This document shows, piece by piece, positions 18,396-26,246 of a stretch of 64,000 nucleotides of DNA. Below the pieces are notes generated by a model that was given only the letters and a program-made list of their open reading frames with translations, did not search any database and was not told where the DNA came from. The DNA lies in contig NZ_JXLE01000004.1 in NCBI RefSeq assembly GCF_001886265.1, positions 1 to 64,000 of the forward strand, given 5' to 3'. Numbering within the stretch: the stretch's first letter is position 1; each line of letters opens with the position of its first letter. Made by a program: the position numbers and the translations under genes. Source of the stretch: Enterococcus thailandicus. Its GTDB lineage: Bacteria > Bacillota > Bacilli > Lactobacillales > Enterococcaceae.

Positions 18396-18461
18396 TAAGT
18401 GAGAAAAAAGCAACATCCAGTAGCCAGGAGTGTTGCTTGATTGACAGATTTAAGTATTTCT

Positions 18462-18629
18462 TTAGTCAGGTCGCATTTCTTGTAAAAGCTTCACACGACC
18501 ACCGATTTGTTTGGCGAAAGTTTCAGATTTCTTTTTGTCTTTAAAAACGAGGAGGTTGTCAGGATTCTTTTCACGAGTGCGGCAGCCAGTTTTGTCGATA
18601 TAACCATGTAATACTTTAACAACGTACAT
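18462..18629 (-). CDS. Small basic hypothetical protein, 55 aa
   Basis: A 55-residue lysine-rich protein, beginning MYVVKVLHGYIDKTG and ending LLQEMRPD. I chose the second of two ATGs because AGGTG lies six bases before it. It has its own promoter (TTGTTT, 16-nt spacer, TATAAT) placed inside the 3' end of the neighbouring thioesterase gene region. The fold and role are unknown. The strong promoter and ribosome binding site argue for a real gene despite its size. Confidence 0.65.
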   Translation of the reverse strand: MYVVKVLHGYIDKTGCRTREKNPDNLLVFKDKKKSETFAKQIGGRVKLLQEMRPD

Positions 18630-18654
18630 GCTCATCACCTGCTTTTTTCTTATA

Positions 18655-18682
18655 ATTATACGAACTTGACGCCGTAAAACAA
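18655..18682 (-). promoter_or_regulatory. Promoter of the 55-aa protein gene
   Basis: On the minus strand TTGTTT (18677-18682), 16-nt spacer and TATAAT (18655-18660). It lies between the thioesterase stop codon and the small gene, so the small gene can be expressed independently. Confidence 0.65.
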
Positions 18683-18702
18683 GAAAAATGCTTGGTCCTT
18701 TT

Positions 18703-19146
18703 TTATTTTTCTTTCGCGTTGTCCAATTGTGCATAGTTTTTAAATAGTGCATCCAACTCTGGATAAAATCGGCTAAGCTTTAATAAACGCTGATTTTCCG
18801 CGGAGAGGAAACAATGTTTACTGCTGCCAATCGTGCGTAGTTTTTGATCCTCAGCACCATAAATTTGATAACTAAAATCTAAACGTGTCCCCGTATATTT
18901 TTCAATTGTTGGATAAATAATGACTGACTCACCATAGCGAATCATTTCTTTGTATTGGCAATTGACTTCAAGAACTGGAATAATAATCCCTGTTTCTTCA
19001 ATTTTTTGGTAACTAAAATCAAGATGATCAAGTAGTGCGACACGTGCTTCTTCAAACCAGCGAATATAATTGCTGTGATGAATGATCCCCATTTGATCCG
19101 TTTCATAATAAAAAGGTGTGCGCAGATATCCTGTAAATTTTTCCAT
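18703..19146 (-). CDS. Acyl-CoA thioesterase, hot-dog fold (4HBT / YbgC-FadM type)
   Basis: A 147-residue thioesterase of the 4-hydroxybenzoyl-CoA type that hydrolyses acyl-CoA or acyl-ACP thioesters. The signature YYETDQMGIIHHSNYIRWFEEAR (about residues 13-35) contains the Asp of the active site and the His-Ser-Asn-Tyr turn of the hot-dog fold. I chose ATG 19146 (AGAGGAG seven bases upstream) over TTG 19152. It is co-directional with nnrD, whose stop lies 16 bp upstream, so the two probably share a transcript. The exact acyl substrate is unknown. Confidence 0.85.
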   Translation of the reverse strand: MEKFTGYLRTPFYYETDQMGIIHHSNYIRWFEEARVALLDHLDFSYQKIEETGIIIPVLEVNCQYKEMIRYGESVIIYPTIEKYTGTRLDFSYQIYGAEDQKLRTIGSSKHCFLSAENQRLLKLSRFYPELDALFKNYAQLDNAKEK

Positions 19147-19162
19147 AATCAAACTCCTCTTT

Positions 19163-19990
19163 TTATTCTGTACAAAAGTGTGCCATCCATTGTGGAATGG
19201 CTTGGCTAATCAATGTCGGCAGTACGACATAGTGTGTTTGTGCTAAGTGATCACCAATGAAACTGTGTAAGTAAACGGCGGCTGCAACCGTGTGATCGTT
19301 TTGAGGAAATTGGGCAAGAAAAGCCGTAATCATTCCTGCCAAGGTATCACCAGTTCCTCCAGTTGCCATTGCGGCAGATCCAGCCTGATTATAATAGATA
19401 TTTTCTTTATTATAAATAGTAGTTTGGTGACTTTTAACGACAAGAATTGCACCTAATTCGTGTTGCTTCTCCTGATTTAATTGATCTGTTTGCGTAGCGA
19501 TAGCAATTCCGCTTAGGCGTTGCCATTCCATTTGATGTGGTGTTAATACAGTATGTTCCGGATAAGGCAAAGAAAGTTTTGCTTCGGCAAGCAAAGTTAA
19601 TGCTGAACCATCAATGACTAACCATTGCTGATTTGTTTGCACCTTCAAGACCATTTGGAGTAAGCCTAGACTGAAAGTGGAAGTACCTAATCCTGGACCA
19701 ATCAATAACACATCTGCCTGTTGAATGACTGTTAGACAGGTCGCTTGATCGTACCAGTCAACAACCATTGCTTCGGGGAGCTGAACATGGAGTGGGCCAT
19801 GGTTCTTCTTGTCTGTTATCACTGTGGTCAATCCAGCACCACTGTTAACTGCAGCTAAAGCACTCATGATGATTGCGCCGCCATACTGTTGATTTCCGCC
19901 AATCAACACAACTCGACCAAAAGTACCTTTGTGAGAGTGCTTAGGTCGTTTTGTAATTACCTCTCGTAACAGTTGCTCATCAAGAATCAT
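19163..19990 (-). CDS. nnrD: ADP-dependent NAD(P)H-hydrate dehydratase
   Basis: A repair enzyme that converts damaged hydrated NAD(P)H back to NAD(P)H at the cost of ADP (or ATP). The 275-residue length fits the dehydratase domain alone; the epimerase domain fused in E. coli is absent. Visible motifs are GGNQQYGGAI near the N-terminus, LLIGPGLG (about 95-102), VLTPHQMEW (about 144-152) and the nucleotide-binding GGTGDTLAG (about 215-223). Start ATG follows GGAGGGG. It precedes the thioesterase gene and diverges from pepV. Confidence 0.9.
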   Translation of the reverse strand: MILDEQLLREVITKRPKHSHKGTFGRVVLIGGNQQYGGAIIMSALAAVNSGAGLTTVITDKKNHGPLHVQLPEAMVVDWYDQATCLTVIQQADVLLIGPGLGTSTFSLGLLQMVLKVQTNQQWLVIDGSALTLLAEAKLSLPYPEHTVLTPHQMEWQRLSGIAIATQTDQLNQEKQHELGAILVVKSHQTTIYNKENIYYNQAGSAAMATGGTGDTLAGMITAFLAQFPQNDHTVAAAVYLHSFIGDHLAQTHYVVLPTLISQAIPQWMAHFCTE

Positions 19991-20091
19991 TCAGTATCCC
20001 CTCCAATAAGTTGAATGCCTTGAGCATTCACAAAAGAACTACAAGCTGACGAAATTGTCAGACTTTTTGAACTATTTTTTTCTTGATTTTA

Positions 20092-20100
20092 TGGTATCAT
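20092..20100 (+). promoter_or_regulatory. Extended -10 promoter of pepV
   Basis: TGG-TATCAT (20092-20100) forms an extended -10, 37 nt before the pepV start. No good -35 hexamer is present at normal spacing, as usual for extended -10 promoters. Confidence 0.55.
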
Positions 20101-20137
20101 AAAACACGAAGACTTAATAAGGTGGAGGATTAACTTT

Positions 20138-21562
20138 ATGACAATTGATTGGCAAAAAGAAGTAGAAGCACGTAAAGAAGACTTACTTGAAGATTTAAAA
20201 AATTTGTTACGCGTCAACAGTGAACGCGATGATTCTAAGGTGACTGCAGATGCACCGTTTGGCCCTGGACCACGTGATGCACTAAAACACATGCTTGCTT
20301 ATGGTGAACGTGATGGTTTCGTAGTGAAAAACGTTGATAATTATGCTGGGCACATTGATATGGGTGAAGGCGATGAAACGTTAGGTATCTTTGGACACAT
20401 GGATGTTGTTCCTGCTGGCGACGGTTGGGATACAGATCCTTATGAACCAGTAATCAAAGATGGCAAAATTTTTGCTCGTGGTTCAAGTGATGATAAAGGA
20501 CCAAGTATGGCAGCTTATTATGCAATGAAAATTATCAAAGATTTAGATTTAAAATTATCTAAAAAAGTTCGCTTTGTTGTTGGTAGTGATGAAGAAAGTG
20601 GCTGGGGCGACATGGCTTATTACTTCGAACATGAAGAAGAGCCTGATTTTGGTTTCTCACCAGATGCAGAATTTCCAATTATCAATGGTGAAAAAGGAAA
20701 TGTTTCTTTAGGACTACACTTCCAAGGAAATAACGGAGGCGACTATGTCTTAAAATCTTTCACTTCTGGTTTGCGTGAAAACATGGTCCCAGGAACAGCT
20801 GAAGCAAAACTTGAAGTACCGAATGTTGATGCTGCCATCGCGATGGAAGAAGCATTCTTTAAATTTATTGAAGCAAATCCTGTTAGCGGAATGATTGAAG
20901 CGGATGAAACATTTGTATCAATCGAATTAGTCGGAAAAGGGGCTCACGGTGCAAGTCCTCAATCTGGAATCAATGCGGGAACATTCTTAGCAACATTCTT
21001 AGACACTTACGCTTTTGGTGGTGCTGCAAAACAATTTATCCATGTAGCTGCTGCTTATGTCCATGAAGATTTCTATGGTGAAAAATTAGGCGTGGCTTAT
21101 GAAGATGAAAAAATGGGTAAATTAACAATGAATGCTGGGTTGTTTGCATTTAAGGCAGATGATGACAGCACACAAGCAGAAAACTTTATCAATATGAACT
21201 TCCGTTTCCCTAAAGGAGTAACTGTTGAAGGGCTAGAAATTGGCGTAGAAAAAACAGTTGGAATGGAAGGTGCCACTGTTACGCGTGGTGCACGCGTAAT
21301 GGAACCACATTATGTGCCAATGGATGATCCATTGGTTGCAACGCTATTACAAGTATACGAAGATCACACTGGTGAAAAAGGCTATGAACAAATCATTGGT
21401 GGTGGAACGTATGGTCGCTTGCTAAAACGCGGTGTTGCCTATGGCGCAATGTTCCCAGGCTATACAGATACAATGCACCAAGCAAATGAATTTATGAGTC
21501 TTGATGACTTGTTCAGAGCAACTGCGATTTATGCGGATGCAATTTATCGTTTGGCTAAGTAA
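20138..21562 (+). CDS. pepV: Dipeptidase PepV (M20 family)
   Basis: A cytosolic zinc dipeptidase of 474 residues that splits dipeptides in the last step of peptide use. Metal-site motifs of the M20 family are clear: GIFGHMDVVPAGDGW (His and Asp, about residues 86-100), SSDDKGPSMAA (about 117-127) and GSDEESGWGD (Glu pair, about 150-159), with the C-terminal GGGTYGR and HQANE. A GGTGGAGG ribosome binding site precedes the ATG. It is monocistronic, ending at a bidirectional terminator shared with the convergent glycosyltransferase gene. Confidence 0.95.
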   Translation: MTIDWQKEVEARKEDLLEDLKNLLRVNSERDDSKVTADAPFGPGPRDALKHMLAYGERDGFVVKNVDNYAGHIDMGEGDETLGIFGHMDVVPAGDGWDTDPYEPVIKDGKIFARGSSDDKGPSMAAYYAMKIIKDLDLKLSKKVRFVVGSDEESGWGDMAYYFEHEEEPDFGFSPDAEFPIINGEKGNVSLGLHFQGNNGGDYVLKSFTSGLRENMVPGTAEAKLEVPNVDAAIAMEEAFFKFIEANPVSGMIEADETFVSIELVGKGAHGASPQSGINAGTFLATFLDTYAFGGAAKQFIHVAAAYVHEDFYGEKLGVAYEDEKMGKLTMNAGLFAFKADDDSTQAENFINMNFRFPKGVTVEGLEIGVEKTVGMEGATVTRGARVMEPHYVPMDDPLVATLLQVYEDHTGEKGYEQIIGGGTYGRLLKRGVAYGAMFPGYTDTMHQANEFMSLDDLFRATAIYADAIYRLAK

Positions 21563-21580
21563 GAGTTGGTATGGTCATAA

Positions 21581-21625
21581 AAAAACAGATGCGAGACAAT
21601 GTTGTCTTGCATCTGTTTTTTATTA
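21581..21625. terminator. Bidirectional terminator between pepV and the glycosyltransferase gene
   Basis: A 19-bp stem (21581-21599 with 21602-21620), one wobble pair and a 2-nt loop. It has an A-run on the left and a T-run on the right, so it can work in both directions for the two convergent genes. Confidence 0.85.
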
Positions 21626-21640
21626 ATGATATTTATAAAA

Positions 21641-22594
21641 TCATATGGATCGATCTTTATGATATTCATGATAGACATGGTATAAGTTCAGTTCGTATTC
21701 TTTTTTTGCATTAGACACGACAGTATCTAAAATCATACCGGTGATCAAAGAAAGCATAGCCATTGTCATTAACCCAGTACTCAAAATAGCAGAAGGAATT
21801 CGACTGATGAGACCTGTTAGCATAAATTCACGAATGACTGGTATACCAACCAAGAGTCCAAAAAGGAAAAACAGTGTGGTCCAGATACCAAAAAACAATA
21901 GAGGTTTATAGTCTTTACACATTTTGATAATCATCATGATCACTTTAAAACCATCCGAAAAAGTATTTAGCTTTGATTCGCTACCTTCTGGGCGGTCACG
22001 GTAATCAATCGGCACTTCGACCAGTTTAAATTTTTTATCCAAAGCGTGGATTGTTAACTCCGTTTCGATTTGAAAACCTGAACTCATAATTGGAAAACTC
22101 TTGACGAAAATTCGATTGAACCCACGATAGCCAGTCATAACATCTTCAATGTCTGTTTTATACAATTTTGCAATCGAGTTTTTGACTAAGTTATTACCAA
22201 AATCATGAAAAGGTCGTTTGTTTTCGTCAAAGTACGTACCATTTGATAAACGATCACCGATTACCATGTCAGCCTCACCTGAACGTAATTTTTCTAATAA
22301 GCCATGAACAGCTTCGGCTGGGTACGTATCATCGCCATCGACCATCATGTAATAATCAGCATCAATATCAAAAAACATTTGGCGAATCACGTTTCCTTTA
22401 CCTTGGCGTGGTTCTTTTTTGACGATAGCGCCACCTTGAACGGCAAGCTCATATGTTTTATCGGTTGAATTATTATCATAGACATAAATATCTGCCTCAG
22501 GTAATTCCCGTTTAAAATCAGCAATAACTGTTGAAATCGTTGCTTCTTCATTGTAGCAGGGAATCAGTACGGCAATTTTTTCGCGTTGCTTCAT
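21641..22594 (-). CDS. Membrane-anchored family 2 glycosyltransferase (DPM1/GtrB-like)
   Basis: A 317-residue protein that transfers a sugar from a nucleotide donor, probably to a polyprenyl phosphate. The catalytic GT-A domain (residues 1-220) shows LIPCYNEEATI, VYDNNSTDKT and the metal-binding VDGDDTYP (about 81-88). Two long hydrophobic helices (about 233-255 and 268-295) anchor it, the architecture of polyprenyl-phosphate-sugar synthases. ATG follows AGGAG. It stands alone, with no glycan cluster around, so the sugar and acceptor are not known. Confidence 0.85.
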   Translation of the reverse strand: MKQREKIAVLIPCYNEEATISTVIADFKRELPEADIYVYDNNSTDKTYELAVQGGAIVKKEPRQGKGNVIRQMFFDIDADYYMMVDGDDTYPAEAVHGLLEKLRSGEADMVIGDRLSNGTYFDENKRPFHDFGNNLVKNSIAKLYKTDIEDVMTGYRGFNRIFVKSFPIMSSGFQIETELTIHALDKKFKLVEVPIDYRDRPEGSESKLNTFSDGFKVIMMIIKMCKDYKPLLFFGIWTTLFFLFGLLVGIPVIREFMLTGLISRIPSAILSTGLMTMAMLSLITGMILDTVVSNAKKEYELNLYHVYHEYHKDRSI

Positions 22595-22687
22595 GTTGCA
22601 CTCTCCTTAGAATAAAAGCTAGTTTAAGAATAGCTTATTCTTTCATAGAATGCTAGTTAAGTTCATATGTGTTGCTCAAATAGTGCT

Positions 22688-22769
22688 AAAAAATAACCTA
22701 CTATGATGTAAAGACGCCCAAAAGTCTAACTTTTTGGGGTCACTACATGATTTTAGTGGGTTATTTTTT
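22688..22769. repeat. Nested palindrome: terminator stem enclosing IS150-like inverted ends
   Basis: Outer arms AAAAAATAACC (22688-22698) and TAGTGGGTTATTTTTT (22754-22769) form a terminator-like stem. Inside lie two facing 19-nt ends, 22707-22725 and 22729-22747, matching each other at 15 of 19 positions. The right one, read in reverse, is TGTAGTGACCCCAAAAAGT, the terminal motif known from IS3-family (IS150 group) elements. No transposase lies between. On the minus strand it serves as terminator of the PepSY-protein gene. A related element occurs at 47893-47979. Confidence 0.6.
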
Positions 22770-22782
22770 GCTTTTATTTAGT

Positions 22783-23145
22783 TTAGAAAACTGACGTTGT
22801 GGATTCATACTTCTCTCGGGAAATATCTAACACAGTTCCAGTATAAGCATCAGCTAAAAACTCATAGTAGACGATTTCGCCATCTTCCATTCGAGAAATT
22901 CCCCCGCGATAACCATTTGAATGGATAGCAAATTTTCTGATTGGTTCTTTTTCAAAAGAAATCCATGAACCTTCGATAGAACCTTCTTTTAAAAAGGCAT
23001 TTTTAATTTTGGAAAGGACTTGATCAGCGGTCAATGATTTTTTGCGATGATACCAGACTGTCGAAGCAACGCCAGTCAAGAGACCAAGGCCAACACCAAG
23101 CGCTAGTCCGCCTTTAAAATAATTGTAGTCTTTTTCTTTGGACAT
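22783..23145 (-). CDS. Small membrane-anchored PepSY-like protein
   Basis: A 120-residue protein with one N-terminal membrane helix (about residues 12-30, glycine-rich) followed by a basic YHRKK stop-transfer turn and an extracytoplasmic or cytosolic domain resembling PepSY (about 38-115, ending in YEFLADAYTGTVLDISREKY). PepSY domains often modulate proteases. It diverges from pepA, 195 bp away, a neighbourhood common in enterococci. Start ATG follows AAGGAGG. Its function has not been established as far as I can judge. Confidence 0.7.
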   Translation of the reverse strand: MSKEKDYNYFKGGLALGVGLGLLTGVASTVWYHRKKSLTADQVLSKIKNAFLKEGSIEGSWISFEKEPIRKFAIHSNGYRGGISRMEDGEIVYYEFLADAYTGTVLDISREKYESTTSVF

Positions 23146-23340
23146 TCAGGTAACCCTCCTTCTTTGACTTCATGTATCTGGGTTTATTCTACCATACTCT
23201 CTGTTTTTCTCAGAAATAAATAACCAAACTTTAGCAAAATAAGTTATAATGAAAACGTCGATTTATTCGGAGAAAACTTTTTTTGAATGGATCAAATAAA
23301 AGTCTGAGAGGAGTTTAGTCTGAAATTTAGACGATGTATT

Positions 23341-24420
23341 ATGGAAGAAAAAACATTTCAACGTATTAAAGAATTAACAGAGTTACAAGGAACAAGCGGA
23401 TTTGAACAAGATATTCGTGCATACATGGAAGGCCACATGGAACCATTAGTTGATGAGTTACAATTAGATGGTCTTGGTGGCATTTTTGGGTTACGTAACC
23501 ACGAAGATGCAGATGCACCACGAGTAATGGTTGCGGCACACATGGATGAAGTTGGGTTTATGCTAACTCAAATCCAAGATAATGGTTTATTTAAAGTAGT
23601 TCCTTTAGGTGGCTGGAATCCTTACGTTGTTTCAGCACAACGTTTTACTTTGAAGACATCATCTGGTAAAAACTATCCTTGTATTTCTTCATCTGTTCCA
23701 CCACATTTGTTACGTGGAACAAGCGGTCAAAAATCAGTTGAAGTAACAGATATTTTATTTGATGCAGGATTTGAATCACGTGAAGAAGCCATAAGCTATG
23801 GCGTTTTACCTGGTGATACAATCGTACCTTTTGCTGAAACAATCAAAACAGCAAATGGAAAAAATATCATTAGCAAATCTTGGGACAATCGTTATGGTTG
23901 TACAATGGTTTTAGAAGCACTAGAAGCGTTACAAAATGAAAAATTAGGGCACACATTGATTGCAGGGGCAAACGTGCAAGAAGAAGTTGGCTTGCGTGGA
24001 TCAAAAGCATCTGTCAATAAATTTAAACCTGATTTATTCTTTGCAGTAGATTGTTCTGCTGCAGATGATACTGTAACGAAAAAAGGAACATTTGGACACT
24101 TAGGTGAAGGCACTTTGATGCGTATCCAAGATCCGGGCTTGATCATGTTACCACGTTTGCGTGAATATTTATTAGATGTAGCAGAAACAAATAATATTCC
24201 ATACCAATACTTCGTTTCAAAAGGTGGAACAGACGCAGGCGCTGCTCATACTCAAAATGAAGGAATCCCAAGTACAGTTATTGGAGTAGTTGGACGTTAT
24301 ATTCATACACATCAAACAATGTTTAGCATCAGCGACTTTGAAGCAGCAAGAGAAATGTTGATTCAAACATTGAAAGGCTTAGACAAATCAACAGTGAACA
24401 CGATTGTTTACGGGAAATAA
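23341..24420 (+). CDS. pepA: Glutamyl aminopeptidase PepA (M42 family)
   Basis: A cytosolic metallo-aminopeptidase of 359 residues that removes N-terminal Glu/Asp from peptides. Motifs include VAAHMDEVGFM (His/Asp metal ligands, about 61-71), SWDNRYGC (about 180-187), VQEEVGLRGSK (catalytic Glu pair, about 212-222), DCSAADD (about 237-243) and the C-terminal RYIHTHQT (about 320-327). TATAAT at 23245-23250 may be its -10. A terminator follows immediately. It typically forms large oligomers in this family. Confidence 0.93.
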   Translation: MEEKTFQRIKELTELQGTSGFEQDIRAYMEGHMEPLVDELQLDGLGGIFGLRNHEDADAPRVMVAAHMDEVGFMLTQIQDNGLFKVVPLGGWNPYVVSAQRFTLKTSSGKNYPCISSSVPPHLLRGTSGQKSVEVTDILFDAGFESREEAISYGVLPGDTIVPFAETIKTANGKNIISKSWDNRYGCTMVLEALEALQNEKLGHTLIAGANVQEEVGLRGSKASVNKFKPDLFFAVDCSAADDTVTKKGTFGHLGEGTLMRIQDPGLIMLPRLREYLLDVAETNNIPYQYFVSKGGTDAGAAHTQNEGIPSTVIGVVGRYIHTHQTMFSISDFEAAREMLIQTLKGLDKSTVNTIVYGK

Positions 24421-24437
24421 TTGAAGCTTAAAATAAG

Positions 24438-24480
24438 AAATCTGATAAGATAGAAACTTTCTATTTTATCAGATTTTTTT
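24438..24480 (+). terminator. Terminator of pepA
   Basis: AAATCTGATAAGATAGAAA (24438-24456) pairs with the arm at 24458-24476, one wobble, followed by T-run. Confidence 0.8.
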
Positions 24481-24506
24481 ATATCAGAATAAAAAACTTC
24501 AAACGT

Positions 24507-24534
24507 TTGTCACTTTGTGAGAAAGGTGTATAAT
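24507..24534 (+). promoter_or_regulatory. Promoter of the thioredoxin-like gene
   Basis: TTGTCA (24507-24512), 16-nt spacer and TATAAT (24529-24534). The gene start lies 38 nt downstream after a GGAGGAACG ribosome binding site. It may also drive the usp gene behind it. Confidence 0.7.
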
Positions 24535-24572
24535 TTAGGTAAAGAATGTGACAGTAGGAGGAACGAAAACGG

Positions 24573-24893
24573 ATGATTATTCCAGAAAATTTAGAGGAAT
24601 TAGCAGGATATGTAGAAAAAGGAAAAAATGTTTTTTTCTTCACAGCTGATTGGTGTGGTGATTGTCGATTTATCAAACCAAAAATGCCAGAAATTGAACA
24701 AGATTTTTCTGATTGGCGCTTCATTGAAGTCGATCGTGATAAATATATCGATCTTGCTGCAAGTTGGAGTATTTTTGGTATCCCTAGCTTTGTAGTCATT
24801 GAAGATGGCAAAGAATTAGGACGATTAGTTAATAAAAATCGTAAAACCAAGCAAGAGATTGAAGATTTCCTAAAAAGTGTCACAGTTGATTAG
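24573..24893 (+). CDS. Thioredoxin-family protein with WCGDC active site
   Basis: A 106-residue cytosolic thiol-disulfide protein. The active site WCGDC (Cys28 and Cys31) differs from the WCGPC of canonical thioredoxin, so redox potential and partners may differ. The fold is otherwise complete, with the cis-proline segment FGIPSF (about 66-71). A usp gene follows 21 bp downstream, suggesting a small stress-related operon. It is not a full housekeeping TrxA. Confidence 0.85.
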   Translation: MIIPENLEELAGYVEKGKNVFFFTADWCGDCRFIKPKMPEIEQDFSDWRFIEVDRDKYIDLAASWSIFGIPSFVVIEDGKELGRLVNKNRKTKQEIEDFLKSVTVD

Positions 24894-24914
24894 CATCTAT
24901 TAGGAGGGGTCAAA

Positions 24915-25376
24915 ATGGATCAAGAGTATAAAAATATTTTAGTAGGTATTGATGGTAGTGAACAAGCGAGTGCAGCATTTAAAAAAGCAGTAGAAGTCGC
25001 TCGTCGAAATAACGGGACAGTCTACGTTGCCAATGTGATTGACCAACAATTTTATAATTTTATGGGTTATGCACCAATGGATCAAAACTTGATCGATCAA
25101 GGAACAGAAAATGCCAAAGAAATGATTCAAAGTTGTAAAGACTATGGTAAATCTGTAAACTACACAAAAATTGAAGGAATTATTGCCTATGGCTCAGTCA
25201 AAGAAGCAATGGCTGTTAATTTACCAAAAAAATATCAGATTGATCTGATCATGGTTGGACAATCTGGCTTAAATGCTGTTGAACGTTTTATGACTGGTAG
25301 TGTGGCTAGCCACGTCATTCGTCGTGCACCTTGTGATGTTTTGATTGTGACAGAAACAAAAGAGGCCGAGGAATAG
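24915..25376 (+). CDS. Universal stress protein (UspA family)
   Basis: A 153-residue single-domain Usp protein. NILVGIDGSEQASAAFKKA opens the fold, and the C-terminal GQSGLNAVERFMTGSVASHVIRRAPCDVLIV contains the G-x(2)-G-x(9)-G-S-type ATP-binding signature. It probably belongs to the ATP-binding subgroup. It is likely co-transcribed with the thioredoxin-like gene and ends at the terminator 25433-25475. Confidence 0.92.
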   Translation: MDQEYKNILVGIDGSEQASAAFKKAVEVARRNNGTVYVANVIDQQFYNFMGYAPMDQNLIDQGTENAKEMIQSCKDYGKSVNYTKIEGIIAYGSVKEAMAVNLPKKYQIDLIMVGQSGLNAVERFMTGSVASHVIRRAPCDVLIVTETKEAEE

Positions 25377-25432
25377 AATCTTTGCTTTCTTTTAGTTAAT
25401 AATTGTTGTAAAGTATTATGTTGAAAAGAAGT

Positions 25433-25475
25433 GGGTGGCAAACTCGAAAGTTGACTTTTGTCACTCCCTTTTTTT
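25433..25475 (+). terminator. Terminator after the usp gene
   Basis: GGGTGGCAAA (25433-25442) pairs imperfectly with TTTTGTCACTCCC (25456-25468), then seven T. Confidence 0.7.
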
Positions 25476-25570
25476 GGTCATTTTTCATGACACGAATGAA
25501 AAAAATCTCATGCAGGAGTATATTTTTTTTGTTAAGATAAACCTCAGCAAGAGATAATGGAGGAAAGAAC

Positions 25571-26176
25571 ATGATTTTTGCTTATAACAAAGCACATGTC
25601 GGAGATACCTTAATGGTAGTTGTAGCCGACGATAAAGGAACTGAGAACACGGTTGAACGAAAATGGAATGTAGCTCAAGTGAAAGATGCCTCTGGCCAAA
25701 TCGTTGCTTGGAACTTTTTCCATATTTCTGATCATTTGACCATTGAAGGTAATGGACAAGTAACAATTAATGAAGAACAATTAACGGAATTAAATCGTTT
25801 GATTAAAGAGGCTGGTTTTACTGAAACTTTGATTGCAGATAACGAACCTAAAATCGTTGTTGGTTATGTCAAAACGTGTGTTCCACATCCAGACTCTGAC
25901 CATTTATCTATTACTGAAACAGAAGTTGATAATGGACATGTCTTACAAATCGTTTGTGGTGCGCCAAATATTGAAGCGGGTCAAAAAGTAGTTGTAGCAA
26001 AACCAGGTGCAATGATGCCTGATGGCTTGATGATTTGGCCAGGCTCATTACGTGGCGTAGAGAGCTATGGGATGATCTGCTCAGCTCGTGAATTGCATTT
26101 ACCGGATGCACCAACAGAAAAAGGAATTTTAGTCTTACCAGAAGATACAGTTGTTGGTGAAGCATTTCCTAAATAG
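25571..26176 (+). CDS. ytpR: tRNA-binding-domain protein YtpR
   Basis: A 201-residue protein with an N-terminal DUF4479-like domain (about 1-85) and a C-terminal EMAP/Arc1p-type tRNA-binding OB fold (about 95-200), shown by VVGYVKTCVPHPDSDHLSITETEVD and VVCGAPNIEAGQKVVVAKPGA-like segments. The OB fold is the same as the N-terminal region of the PheT subunit of phenylalanyl-tRNA synthetase, but no synthetase domain is present. Its cellular role is poorly defined. ATG follows GGAGGAAAG. It converges on htrA with a shared terminator. Confidence 0.88.
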   Translation: MIFAYNKAHVGDTLMVVVADDKGTENTVERKWNVAQVKDASGQIVAWNFFHISDHLTIEGNGQVTINEEQLTELNRLIKEAGFTETLIADNEPKIVVGYVKTCVPHPDSDHLSITETEVDNGHVLQIVCGAPNIEAGQKVVVAKPGAMMPDGLMIWPGSLRGVESYGMICSARELHLPDAPTEKGILVLPEDTVVGEAFPK

Positions 26177-26191
26177 AAATTAAATGAATAG

Positions 26192-26236
26192 AAAAAGGTG
26201 GGACAAAACGTGTTTCGTTTTGTCCCACCTTTTTTG
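26192..26236. terminator. Bidirectional terminator between ytpR and htrA
   Basis: A perfect 19-bp stem (26192-26210 with 26216-26234), 5-nt loop, A-run on the left and T-run on the right. It serves the two convergent genes. Confidence 0.88.
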
Positions 26237-26246
26237 TTACACTTCA

